From assembly GCA_001599595.1 (NCBI GenBank), contig BCHH01000003.1, forward strand, positions 1,982,263 to 2,046,262: a DNA stretch of 64,000 nt, given 5' to 3'. Below, in pieces: positions 45,295-54,985 of the stretch. The position numbers were made by a program, and so were the translations under genes. Below the pieces are notes generated by a model. That model ran no database searches. It was not told the DNA's origin and saw only the letters and a list, made by a program, of their open reading frames with translations. The DNA comes from Beverwykella pulmonaria. Its lineage: Eukaryota; Ascomycota; Dothideomycetes; Pleosporales; Melanommataceae. How positions within the stretch are numbered: the first letter of the stretch is position 1; the number at the start of each line of letters is the position of its first letter.

Positions 45295-47529
45295 CTATTC
45301 TCTCGCATAACCTTCCTTCTTCCCCCTCCGCACATCCATTACCACTTTCCTTATCATAACCCCAAAACTCCCTCTCGTCTCCCAAATTGGCAAAAAACAA
45401 GAAATCGCACTTGAGCAAAACACCCAAACAAAACTAACGACGACCCATCCCGTAAAGAATCCCTTACTAAACACATATTCACTGAAGAACATCGGCATTG
45501 GAACTAGAAAGTCCAGGATGAAGGTGAGTACGAAGGAAGAAATGCATGCGAGTTTGAAGGCGCGGCGCAAAGTTGAAGGATCGTCTTCTGTGACCGAGGT
45601 GGGCGCAAGATGAGGTGGGAGAGCGTTCTTTTCTTCGTGAAGCGGAGTGGTCGCAGGCGCGTGCTCGATGGGGGGTTCGGTATGGCCCTTTTTCTCTCCT
45701 GAGTCTGAGAGCTCGGGAGTTGATGTTCCGGGTGGCGTTTCTACCCCAGTTCCCTGAACGACGACAGCGTTGATGGCGCGCGTGATTTCCCAGTTAAAGT
45801 TGTCGGGCTTGACGAGGGTGACTGCTACGCTGACGATCAGGCCTGTCATTATCGCTGCTAGATTTCCTGCGAGGGTAGGGTACGAGAGGCCGGTAGTCTC
45901 GACCGTCACGGCTCCATAGTAATGTTTCGCAGTAACAAGCCAAGCCGTTAGACCCGCGGCGAGCCCGACGAGACATCCAGATATAGCGGCGGCTTTCGAC
46001 TGTTTTCTCCAGGTTATGGCAAAGGCGGTGGGGAAGACAGCGCCACCTATAAGGAGACCCATGACCCTTGTAAAGTTAGTAACAAACTATGATAGGAGTA
46101 GAAGCTGGATGGTATCTTACAAGAAAAGCCATCCAAGGTCGATAGACGCTGCATTCCAAATACACGCAAACACCGACATAGTGAGTCCAAACACACAAAT
46201 CATGATATGCGAGATGAAAATGAGTTGTTTCGGTGTAGCCTTGGGCTGGATATACGCTTTGTATACGTCGAATGTGAGAAGGGATGAAACGGCAATAAGC
46301 TCTGCAGAAGCACAAGACGTGACTGCCATGAACAGCACAATGAGAAGTGCAACGGCACCTCCTTGGCCCATGAGGGTTTCAGCGGCATAGGCGGCGGCGA
46401 GACCAGATGAGATCTGCCCAGATGTCGGAACGCTAGGGTATGTTGGGAATCGAGGATTGTCCGTCAGCGCAGCGGCGGCGAGGCCTAGTGTAGTTGAGAA
46501 TCCAAAAGGAATCGCGAACCAAGCAAGACCTCCTAGCAGGTAAGCTCGAACGGCTGTGGAGGGCCTCGAGGCAATGGCACGCTGCCAGTAAGCTTGGTCC
46601 AAGAAGACAGTCCCGGATCCGGAGCAGAGCTGGATGACGCCAAAGACAAGCCCGTAATTCGACTTTAGGGTTAGGTAAGACCCGCCTTTGTTTCCTTCAA
46701 TTGGGCGCTGAGTTCCGGCTTTCTTCAGAAGATCGTACATCTCACCAGGCGAACCGATAAGAGGGCTGACTGCGTAGGTGTTGAACATGAAGTAGAGAAT
46801 GATGATCATAAGGATCAAGGTGTGCGAGTAGTCGCAAAGGAAGGTTGCTCTCAGGCCGCCGAGAATAACATAGGCGCAAACACCTAGCAGTGTTAGCAGG
46901 TCCAATCCGATCCCGTCCTGTTGTCAGGTGTCTTCCACTCACCAATGGGAATCAGAAAAATAGCAGCATAAACCGGCATCCCAGTAAGACTTGTGACAAC
47001 CGCACTCCCCCCAAGCAACAACTGACTTCCCACAAGGATATTCGTCACAAACGCAAACAGCATAAACACCAGATGCGCCACCGTCCCATACCTAGCCTTC
47101 ACGATCTCCAAGAAAGTATGGCACCTCGGCGCATTCTGCTTGACCTTACAAGCCAAGATCGAGAACATGAGAATCTGGACCGTCGCCCCGGCTGCATACC
47201 AGAAGGGACCAGCAACTCCATATGTATATGCCACGGTGGAGGATTGGAGCAACGTGGCCGCCCACGTCCAGGCGGAAACGATGCCGGATGCGATGAGTCC
47301 GGGTTTTACTGACCGGGAGGCGGTATTGAATTCTTCTGATTGTTTCGTGTCGTACACGGTGTAACGATTCTGGAGCCAGGAGATGCCCATCATCAAAAAG
47401 GCGAAGAAGAAGCCAATGCCGACAACGACGCCTGGAATATTGTTAGCTATTGTTTACAAACAGGGTGAAGATTGCATCGCTACCATATCCAGCTCCGACC
47501 GGAAGTGGAGTCGTAGTAGCGTCCACCAT
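45295..47529 (-). CDS. DUR3: Dur3, urea/polyamine active transporter (sodium:solute symporter family)
   Basis: Four exons, 47529..47484, 47431..46943, 46883..46121 and 46066..45295, give 689 aa, the normal Dur3 length. The short first exon (MVDATTTPLPVGAGYG) joins VVVGIGFFFAFLMMGISWLQ, a diagnostic Dur3 start. Later segments include SAWTWAATLLQSSTVAYTYGVAGPFWYAAGA in pieces, GSGTVFLDQAYWQRAIASRP, and FMAVTSCASAELIAVSSLLTFDVYK. About 15 membrane helices are expected. The C-terminal 150 residues carry a polar loop (TPELSDSGEKKGHTEPP...) before two last helices. It imports urea, and in yeast polyamines, at the plasma membrane with protons. Five GATA-factor motifs upstream suggest nitrogen catabolite control. 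Confidence 0.95.
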
Positions 47530-48503
47530 ATTGAAGGGATGGATGCTGTGACTAGAAAACACCAAGAATCTATCAACAAAACGTCCAGCGTGGGGAGGCC
47601 GTACGTTTGTTATATAACGACTATCACTTTCCTAACTGCCTGTGAGGTGTAGTTGACCCCATTCTCGGCAACAGTTGAGCGTGGAGTTTCGCCGACTGGG
47701 CACCCGTTGACGGCATATACCAGGTAGTTGATAGCTCCCAATCCTCAGATAGATAAAATGTGCGATCTCTTGATAGGTCACTCCAGGTATTGCCAGGAGC
47801 AAAATGAAGAATATTGTGCGATAAGCCATGACCAACGGTTTTCCCCATGTCCAACTCCTTCTTACGTGGGTCCACGGATGACTTGCGCGTGCCGATTCTT
47901 TGCCGAGCCCAGGATGCTTGCACGTCGCAGCGATAAAGTCTCCGGTTTTATGGCCAACGTGGTTAGGAAGGTAGATAAGAGTGATACCAATGTGAACGAA
48001 TTGCTTGACAAACGCCTTGCTATCTGAGCAATGAGATCATCGTTGTAGCTAGGGAAGAAAACTCCCGGGGCGTAAGCGAGAAGATAGGAAAAAAGGTGTT
48101 GAGAGCATGACGGCAGGGCTTCGATCCCTGCGCAGTCGGCTACGTACTTACCCCGGAAATAATAAATTGGTGGGGGTGGAGTAAGAAACGGATGGACAAA
48201 GTTCAAATTTCGAGAAACCGGAATTTTGGTTTCCTGGGGATTGGTACTATTATTTGGGTATTACCTCCACAATGCCATCTGGTAGTATGCCGTTTCCTCC
48301 CTGCTGACCATGGGAGCGATCATTGAAAATAGAAAGACCAGAGCCGACCACTGAAAGGTAGGGTATATATCCTCATAGGCAGCTCTCCTGAAATCGACTG
48401 CCGCGACTACACCGAAAGAAAGGGTATTTCCTACAGATAGCTCTTCTGAATATCGATAGCCGTGACCAGAATGAATGCAGCCAGACAGAGCTTCCTCTAT
48501 CAG
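47530..48503. other. DUR3 promoter and 3' flank of the DUF202 gene
   Basis: The DUR3 side holds a TATA-like tatataa at 47611-47617, about 85 bases before the ATG, and the GATA motifs listed separately. The rest, to the stop of the DUF202 gene at 48504, shows only short chance frames. Confidence 0.55.
47621..47776 (-). promoter_or_regulatory. Cluster of HGATAR motifs upstream of DUR3
   Basis: Five matches to the AreA/Nit2 GATA consensus lie 90-250 bases before the DUR3 start: CTATCA at 47621-47626 (motif on the minus strand), TGATAG at 47729-47734, overlapping AGATAG and AGATAA at 47747-47756, and TGATAG at 47771-47776. GATA activators bind paired HGATAR sites in promoters of nitrogen-scavenging genes. 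Binding here is inferred. Confidence 0.55.
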
Positions 48504-49336
48504 CTAAATCCCCAGCAAGAAAAAAAATAGCATCACACTTACGGTGATACTGAACACCATGATAGCCGTGATCTCCCAGCCTCCAGCATGGACCTTGCCC
48601 CGGACGATGGCGTTCTGCTGTCGCCAGAACCGGAAGGCGCCGAGAAGCAACAGAACCAGGCCAAATCCGATGAATACGGCAGCGAGAGGTATGCCGAGCA
48701 CGAAGAAGCCGAGTTTGAGGTTGGGGTTCGCTGCGTGCTGGAGGCGGTAGAGTTGCGCGATAATAACGCCGGCCATGGCGAGGCCGAGCGAGGTTCGCAG
48801 GTACCCGAGGAAGGTTCGCTCGAGCGCTGTTGCCAATGAGCTCGGGCCGGCTGCACCTGCAGAAGGCATGGCTTACCCAAGTGATCTCGATGCTGCCCTT
48901 CATCAATCGTCACCGAGACCTGGCTCGTCCAGAACTTGACGACTGGGTCGTACCAGTGCGGCACCTGTCTCCTCAACCGGTACCTCCTGGCATCCTGCTC
49001 ATCGGGGCCTTCGATGTCGGGCGCCGTGCTTATACTAGAAGGGCGAGGCCGCGCTCCGCTGCGATACGAGGAGCTTCGTGCTAAGGTTGCGCGCGAGCGT
49101 GTGCTGGCAGAGCGTTGGGCTTGGGGCGCTGTGGGTGAGAGATGCTTGGATGAGGACGGCTTCTGAGCGCCGCCCTGCTCGTATATAGGCTCTAGTTCCC
49201 GCGACATTCGATGTCTGTCTCGCTGGCGGAATTCTTCCGAGTCTATATGCAGCTCCTGGTCTGCGAAGTAGAGGGTAGGAGAGGGGAGCGCGAGGGGAGG
49301 AAGAGCTTGGGGCGGTGGAGGGCCGTGGTCCGTCAT
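48504..49336 (-). CDS. DUF202-domain membrane protein
   Basis: Two exons, 49336..48877 and 48826..48504, give 260 aa. The 50-base intron restores the family core HRDHLALERTFLGYLRTSLGLAM exactly across the junction. Residues 1-135 are polar, Pro/Ser/Arg-rich and probably cytosolic. Three membrane helices follow: about residues 165-185, 200-222 (LGFFVLGIPLAAVFIGFGLVLLLLGAF in part) and the last 25 residues. The DUF202 family includes the membrane part of yeast Vtc1-like polyphosphate subunits and many small uncharacterised proteins; this one has no SPX or VTC catalytic domain. Function unknown. A perfect GTAAGT donor lies inside the last helix codons, so a spliced alternative C-terminus is possible. 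I annotate the unspliced form because it completes the third helix. Confidence 0.82.
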
Positions 49337-49800
49337 GTGTGCGGCCAGGTTGTCACGTCGAGACGTAGAGGTCGCGAAGACATGTCTGTTGAGCGCCCTG
49401 GTGAAGTGCAGAGGGGATGCCCATGCTTCGCTAGCTAGTGCGGAGGTTGCATTCACTCCGCATGCCAAACAGCCTTTCCCATACCGCTAGCATGGACAAG
49501 CAGCTGTGGCGTCCATTAGACTGCGCCACACCCAAGTTCCACAGGTCTACCCTTCCTGCACGTCTTCATCTGCCGATACATTGGACGCTTGCTTAAGACG
49601 CTAATGTGAACAGGTTCCGCTAAATAAACTTCACCTTCAAGAGATGGGCTGATGGCCTTTTGGCGTCTGCCCGCATATGCTCAGACATCGGACCTCTCAG
49701 AGTTAAACATCATCACCGCATGTATTGTGGATGGCTAACAACGGGCATGCGATGAAAACTAACTTCTCAGCATGCATGCCAACGACCTCGCGGGTCCTCG
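49337..49800. other. Intergenic
   Basis: Upstream region of the DUF202 gene and 3' flank of the F-box gene. Open frames here are extensions or shadows. Nothing supported. Confidence 0.5.
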
Positions 49801-50934
49801 TTACACTTGATCCCAAGCCGCATCGTTGTACGCGTTCCTCAGCACGCCTCTCTGCTTCAGCACAACATCATTCTTTCTCGCACCCAACCACTGCCAGATG
49901 GACACTTGCAAACCCACTAACCCCTCCCGCCGACCCAAGTCCACGTTCTCAATCTTGTATTCCGTCATGCACCCGCAATCGTGAAAATGATGTCCACAGC
50001 CATCCCCAAACGGCTCGCTCCTGGTCCTCGTACACCGACTCTGCGGGCCCGTTGGCGGACCTGGTCCGTGGTACAGAAAACACATCATCTCATCGATCAT
50101 CTTCTCGGTTGAACAATGCAGGCAGCACCTGATATCAAAGTGCCGTAGGGCGTCCTGGACGTGTTGTTCCGAGTGGTAGAGGCGTGGCGAATCTCTGAAC
50201 AGAATCATGTACTTGGCGTCGACAACAACGTTTCCCCGGCAGCGAACCGGGTTGATTCGGAATCGGAAGAGTGCATTCTGCAGCGTCGGAATCGAGGATA
50301 TTCTGTTGGTGGGTCTGGTCGATCCTGTGCAGCAGAGCGTTGACACGCATATCTGGCGCGAGACGGCGAGGCGGAGATGCTCTTCACTGAGGAAGTAGAG
50401 GATCATGGGGCGACGGCCGTGGGCGGAACCCGGCGCCAAGAGGTAGAACTGTAGAGTAGGAGGCAATGGTCCGCGGCGGAGCTTATTACGAGGGAGATTG
50501 ATTGTGGTTTTGGATGGGCTGTGCAGGATCTTGCAGGGCCGGCAGATGCGGTAGGTTGGCATGTCTCGCTGGAGCTGCGTGAGGAATAATAGCATTCCCA
50601 CTCCATTCACATCCTCTTTAAGAGAGAAGGCAGCGGTTCCTAGGGTGGAGTACAGAGCCTTGCAAGTGATCGCGAGAGCGATTCGATCCGAGGGCCGGAG
50701 ATGGGTCGCAATTTCTTGGAGGAGTTCAACGGGGAGAGAGAAAAGGTAGCATGGTTGGTCGGCAAATTTTATTTTGAGAGAGCGGAAGTTGAACAAACTG
50801 GGTCGTCTAGAGAGAGCCGTTGTTGTCTTTTTGGGCTGGTTCCAGCCCCGAGCATGTTCGGTGCACGAGGCTGGAGCATTAGCGCATGGCAGAACTGACA
50901 GATTCCTGGAGTAGAACTGGTATGTTGGCGGCAT
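49801..50934 (-). CDS. F-box protein with Cys/His-rich C-terminus
   Basis: Single exon, 377 aa from ATG 50934; the longer frame begins only at TTG. The F-box is at about residues 66-105 (FSLPVELLQEIATHLRPSDRIALAITCKAL), the Skp1-binding segment of SCF ubiquitin ligases. The C-terminal part holds many Cys and His residues: HFDIRCCLHCSTEKM, then CTRTRSEPFGDGCGHHFHDCGCM. The middle shows RPCKILHS and a run of F-box-associated sequence typical of the large, divergent fungal F-box family. The substrate is unknown. It is intact, unlike the F-box relic near 10-11 kb; the two are not obviously close relatives. Confidence 0.85.
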   Translation of the reverse strand: MPPTYQFYSRNLSVLPCANAPASCTEHARGWNQPKKTTTALSRRPSLFNFRSLKIKFADQPCYLFSLPVELLQEIATHLRPSDRIALAITCKALYSTLGTAAFSLKEDVNGVGMLLFLTQLQRDMPTYRICRPCKILHSPSKTTINLPRNKLRRGPLPPTLQFYLLAPGSAHGRRPMILYFLSEEHLRLAVSRQICVSTLCCTGSTRPTNRISSIPTLQNALFRFRINPVRCRGNVVVDAKYMILFRDSPRLYHSEQHVQDALRHFDIRCCLHCSTEKMIDEMMCFLYHGPGPPTGPQSRCTRTRSEPFGDGCGHHFHDCGCMTEYKIENVDLGRREGLVGLQVSIWQWLGARKNDVVLKQRGVLRNAYNDAAWDQV

Positions 50935-51560
50935 GATCGAGACGCATTCGGAGACGCATTGGCCTGGTAATGCTGTATGCCGTCTACTTTGAGGGTATGA
51001 GAAGGTGAGGGGCAAGATGTGTTGAGCCGGAAGTGGAGACCTAGAGGAGAAGATCTCAAGGTGTGCTAATGCTTGGAATCAAGCCACCCGATTATGCTTT
51101 GTCGTGTCCGAGCCTGGTGTCCAATCTTGGATGAGAGCCCATCCTTCTTCACGAGGTGGGTAGAAGGCAGAAGGGCGGAAGATGTGAGTTCGTTACTCGA
51201 AGCGAAAGTGGAAGCCTGGAGGTGGAGCCCAGTTTTCTGGTGCTTGGATCTGGGTCTCGCAAGATATCGTATCCAAGTTTCTCGTCCACCTGTCAAATGA
51301 TAAGACGTGTTGTACGTTTCAGGCTGAAGGCTGAAATAGGACGAATCAGGCAAGGTTAAGCGGATGCTCACAATCGGGCAATTGCGCTCAGCTTCAGCCA
51401 TAGTTGCAAATCCATCACCGTACACTCTCTACGTCGCTGTCAAGATGCGAAGTCGCGTCTCATTCATTGGATAGATGCATATTTTGGGTCCCTTCCCGCC
51501 TTTGATTTTTTCTTTTTCTTTTTCGGTTTCGACCTGCACATGCTGAAGCAGAATACCAGC
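50935..51560. other. Intergenic
   Basis: Promoter of the F-box gene and 3' flank of the Gly-rich gene. A T-rich run (tttttctttttctttttc) lies near 51509-51526. No gene recognised. Confidence 0.5.
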
Positions 51561-52365
51561 CTACTTCAAGAACTTGCTGGCCAACCCCATGAGCCCACCA
51601 CCACTGGAGCCTCCTCCTGCACTTCCCGTTCCCCCCTTCATATACATCTTGAGCGCCATCTGGGCGGCCTGGGCTACAGCATCTTGCTTGGTGGCATCGG
51701 GGTGCTACTCGGCGTGTCAGTGGCCTTCTTTTCTACCTCAGCCGTAGGGAGGAACGTACCGTCTTCCCCTGGCTGGCCTGCTGATCAAACAACTTGGCCG
51801 CCTGGGCCATGGCCAACCCGATGAACTTACTCTGGCCAGCGCCGCCCTGGGCCTCTTGGGCACTCCCGCCCGTGAACATCTTGAGCGCCTGCATGGCAGC
51901 CGCGGCACCGACGTTGTTGGAAGACGCTTGCTGGTGGCCCTCGCCGCCGCCGTAGAACTTCTGGTGCTGGTTCACAGCATCTTCCTCGTCGACGTCCTCA
52001 TTCGCAAGTTTCGACTTCTTTCCCGACAGCATGCCGAGTGCAGCGCTGAACAAATCGGTGTCTCCCGAGTCGCCTGCGTGCGAAGAGGCATGCTGGGCTG
52101 CGCCGGAGAACTCGTCTGCGTTGCCGCCATACGAATGTTGTCCTCCGCCGCCGCCGCCGTACTGCTGTTCCTGGCGGCCCTCGTGGTGGCGGGACTCGCC
52201 GTACGGTTCTTCCTGGCGGCCTTCGTGGCGGCGCGGCTCGTCGCTGTACTGCTGGCTCTGGTCGTAGTAGTTGTTTCCTCCTGAGCCGCCGCCGCCGTAT
52301 TCGCGCTCGTCGGGCCGGCCGGCGCCGCCGTAGCCGCCTTGTTGGTGGGAGTCGCTGTAGGACAT
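51561..52365 (-). CDS. Gly/Tyr/Gln-rich fungal protein with conserved helical C-terminus (DUF7721-like)
   Basis: Two exons, 52365..51760 and 51704..51561, give 249 aa. Residues 1-80 are low-complexity (GGYGG, YGGGGSGGNNYYDQ) with an imperfect internal duplication, RRHEGRQEEPYGES against RHHEGRQEQQYGGG. From about residue 84 a conserved block follows: EFSGAAQHASSHAGDSGDTD, LFSAALGMLSGKK, DEEDAVNQHQKFYGGG, AAAAMQALKMFTGG, IGLAMAQAAKLFDQQASQ. Exon 2 adds DATKQDAVAQAAQMALKMYM and GLMGLASKFLK. I know this block as a widespread fungal domain without assigned function (DUF7721 from memory, not checked). Its next neighbour on the same strand is another low-complexity protein. The N-terminus has the make-up of condensate-forming or prion-like sequence. 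Confidence 0.82.
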
Positions 52366-53004
52366 TGTGGGTGTTGTGTGGTTCCTGGGACGCCGTTAAG
52401 AAGTGGATCAGAGGGACAAGAGCGAACCGAGGCCTCGAACGAGAGTGATGACGAGGAATCCGCATCAGTGTGTTGAGAGCCTGTTCCAATGGTCCTCTTC
52501 GTAGACGTGTGGGAACAACAGCTCCAGCGCCTCTCATCACTCTCGATTCATAGCAAAGAGCAAAGCAACCCCACTTACCTGATCTACAGTTTTGTTGGGG
52601 ATACAGGTGCAGGACTTCAAACTCTGTTCAATATTGCAAAAGGGTCCTGCTACTGTCACGACCCTCAGCTGGAGAACATGCCCCTCACCCATGACGCCAG
52701 TGACGCACGATTGACTGTGCCACGCGGCTGCCCCTCATCTGCTGCACCGGCTAGGTTTCGACAGGGATGTCACAAATAAGCTTTTCGATCCACTCAAACA
52801 GGCAAGCAAAGCCTCATGCACGTTCGAGGCGAGGCGAGGCGTGAATATCGAGTGCTTTCGCCACGATGCTCGACGAGGTCAAGTCATTGGTTGATGCAAG
52901 GCGACGAATCACGATACTGATGAACATTCATAGCGGTAGAAAATAAAACAACAGCTATTGCAATACAGGTTCCTCAGCAGAACACTGCAGACCCGATCAG
53001 GACC
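52366..53004. other. Intergenic between two low-complexity genes
   Basis: Promoter and leader of the Gly-rich gene and 3' flank of the minisatellite gene. A short direct repeat of GAGGC units lies near 52830-52842. No gene seen. Confidence 0.5.
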
Positions 53005-53940
53005 CTAGTAGTCATTATCGCGCCTCGACCCGCCATAACCAGACTGCTCGCGGTCATTCGAGCTCGTGTTCCTGGAGCCGTAGCCTCCAGTTTGCTGGTT
53101 GTCGCTGTCTCCATATCCGCTCTTCCTGGTTGAGCCATACTCGTTATCATCCGTGTTCTTTGATCCATATGTGTTGTTGTTGTCTCCGTATCCGCTCTTC
53201 TTGGTGGAACCGTACTCATTGTCATCCGTGTTCTTCGATCCGTATGTGTTGTCGTTGCCTCCGTATCCGCTCTTCTTGGTGGAGCCGTACTCATTGTCAT
53301 CCGTGTTCTTCGATCCATAGTTGTCGTTGTCTCCATATCCGCTCTTCTTAGTGGAGCCATACTCGTTGTCATCCCTATTCCTCGATCCATACGTGTTGTC
53401 GTTGTCTCCGTGCCCGCTCTTCTTGGTGGAACCGTACTCGTTGTCATCCGTGTTCTTCGATCCGTATGTGTTGTCGTTGNCTCCATATCCGCTCTTCTTG
53501 GTGGAGCCGTACTCATTGTCGTCCGTGTTCTTCGATCCATATGTGTTGTCGTTGTCTCCNTATCCACTCTTCTTGGTGGAGCCGTAGGAGTTGTCATTGT
53601 TGTTAGACTTGTTGCCATATGACGACTTCTCGGTGTCGTTGTCTCCGTAGGAAGTCTTCTTGGTGGAGCCATATTCATTATCATCGGTGTTCTTGCTGCC
53701 ATACCCCGAAGTCTCATTGTCATTGCCTCCATATCCGGAAGACTTCTTGGTCGAGCCGTACTCGTTGCCGTCGTTATTGCCCTTGCTGCCGTAACCGGAG
53801 GTCTCGTTGTCATTACCATAGCTAGTCTTCTTTGTCTGGCCGTACGAAGAGTCGTTATTATTGTTATTGTTGTCATTGTCGTTGTTGCCAGAGAACTTCT
53901 TCTCCAGCTGCTCGGTGGCAAATTTCTTGACGAAATCCAT
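53005..53940 (-). CDS. Minisatellite-encoded hydrophilic Tyr/Gly/Asn/Asp repeat protein
   Basis: Single exon, 311 aa from ATG 53940 (MDFVKKFATEQLEKKFSGNN). An upstream in-frame ATG at 54000 is possible, but the short amphipathic start at 53940 fits better. After residue 20 everything is low-complexity: a poly-Asn/Asp stretch, three diverged YGSTKK units, then about six near-perfect copies of a 25-residue unit (GYGDNDNTYGSKNTDD then NEYGSTKKS). A Gly/Tyr/Arg-rich tail closes it. No membrane segment, signal peptide or catalytic motif. The extreme hydrophilicity recalls hydrophilins and stress proteins; the Tyr/Gly/Asn content recalls prion-like domains. Both are inference. Two ambiguous bases (N at 53480 and 53560) fall inside the repeats, so repeat number and two residues are uncertain. 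Confidence 0.8.
   Translation of the reverse strand: MDFVKKFATEQLEKKFSGNNDNDNNNNNNDSSYGQTKKTSYGNDNETSGYGSKGNNDGNEYGSTKKSSGYGGNDNETSGYGSKNTDDNEYGSTKKTSYGDNDTEKSSYGNKSNNNDNSYGSTKKSGXGDNDNTYGSKNTDDNEYGSTKKSGYGXNDNTYGSKNTDDNEYGSTKKSGHGDNDNTYGSRNRDDNEYGSTKKSGYGDNDNYGSKNTDDNEYGSTKKSGYGGNDNTYGSKNTDDNEYGSTKKSGYGDNNNTYGSKNTDDNEYGSTRKSGYGDSDNQQTGGYGSRNTSSNDREQSGYGGSRRDNDY
53115..53580 (-). repeat. 75-bp coding minisatellite
   Basis: About six head-to-tail units of 75 bases, one of them 72, in frame with the gene at 53005-53940. The unit carries YGSTKK and TDDNEYGS. Copies differ mainly by silent changes and by D/G/H swaps. The two N bases of the window lie within it, a sign of ambiguous read placement or allelic difference. 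Confidence 0.88.
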
Positions 53941-54985
53941 GGTTGGCGAGTGGGACTTGGGAATAGTACTGAAGGTGTATGGTGTGTGAGGGAGCTGCAT
54001 GAGTAAATTTTTAGCTTGTGGAGGGATGAGATGGGGGAGGGAGGTTCCTTGAATAGTACGGAGAGGATAGCTTACAAGATGTTCGTTCGAGAAGTGTGCA
54101 ATGGAGTGAACTGGTTAGAACTGGTCTACCAACAAACCACGTTCCACACCTTTTTATATACTCGCTCTCCCCTCCTCTAGCCTATACCGTGCGCCCATAG
54201 CACTACCAACCTAATCCCGCCCCTCAATTGCACCACCACCACCCAATACTGCACCCTCCAACCCACAAAAAGCAAGCTTAGCAACAATTCAACGCGCATC
54301 AAAACAAGTAAAGCACCACATCCCAGTCGAGCTGAACAATGACGTGTTTATCGGACCCAGATTTCCCTCGTCAATCTAGAATATCCCTCGCCCAACACCA
54401 GATGCGCAATAGCTGCCATGGTGCCACACCATGTATCGGGCGCCCCGCAGCAACACGCCACGGCAGAAGAGCTCGTGCTTGGACGAACGCTGCTGGATAG
54501 CTTTGTGCTGCAGTAGCGCTAGCTGTAGACGAGGGTCGGCCGGCGCTTCATTGGTAGCGGCTCGGCTATCCGCTGCTTTCACACGACGTCAGAAGCGAGT
54601 GTGGATATGTATTGGGGATCTAGAAGCAGGCTTTCAGCTTTTTGAGTTCTGAAATGGATCCCAGCTGGGGCGGAGATGATGAACTTGTCTGCGAGCACGT
54701 ATCTCGCATGCACAGCCACAGCCACAGCTCGGTACGGGTTGCAACGGAGCGAACATCCAGTCAGGAACGTTGTTGCGAAAAGAGGGGAAGAACGACGAGC
54801 GTAGCAAAGTTGAATTGGAACATGCAGACAGACGTAGATTGACTCCCGACCAAAAAGAAAAAGGGTAGGGTACAATATGTACAGCCATCGTCATCGCTGG
54901 CAGCGAGTGCTCACCTTGCTTGAACCCATGCAGATCTCTAGCTGTGTGCTTACCCCTCTAGTTCGTCCCCTCGCTTCAAAAATGC
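53941..54985. other. 1 kb intergenic
   Basis: Promoter and leader of the minisatellite gene, then the 3' flank of NUO-49. A candidate 5'-leader intron (GT/AG around 54001-54075) is possible but unproven. No other gene recognised. Confidence 0.45.

Noticed and set aside
48095..48150. tRNA-like T-arm (GCAGGG CTTCGAT CCCTGC)
   Set aside because: No matching acceptor stem, D-arm or anticodon arm on either strand within reach.
53115..53580. Regular repeat array that might suggest CRISPR
   Set aside because: Units are contiguous without unique spacers, in frame, and coding; the organism is a eukaryote.
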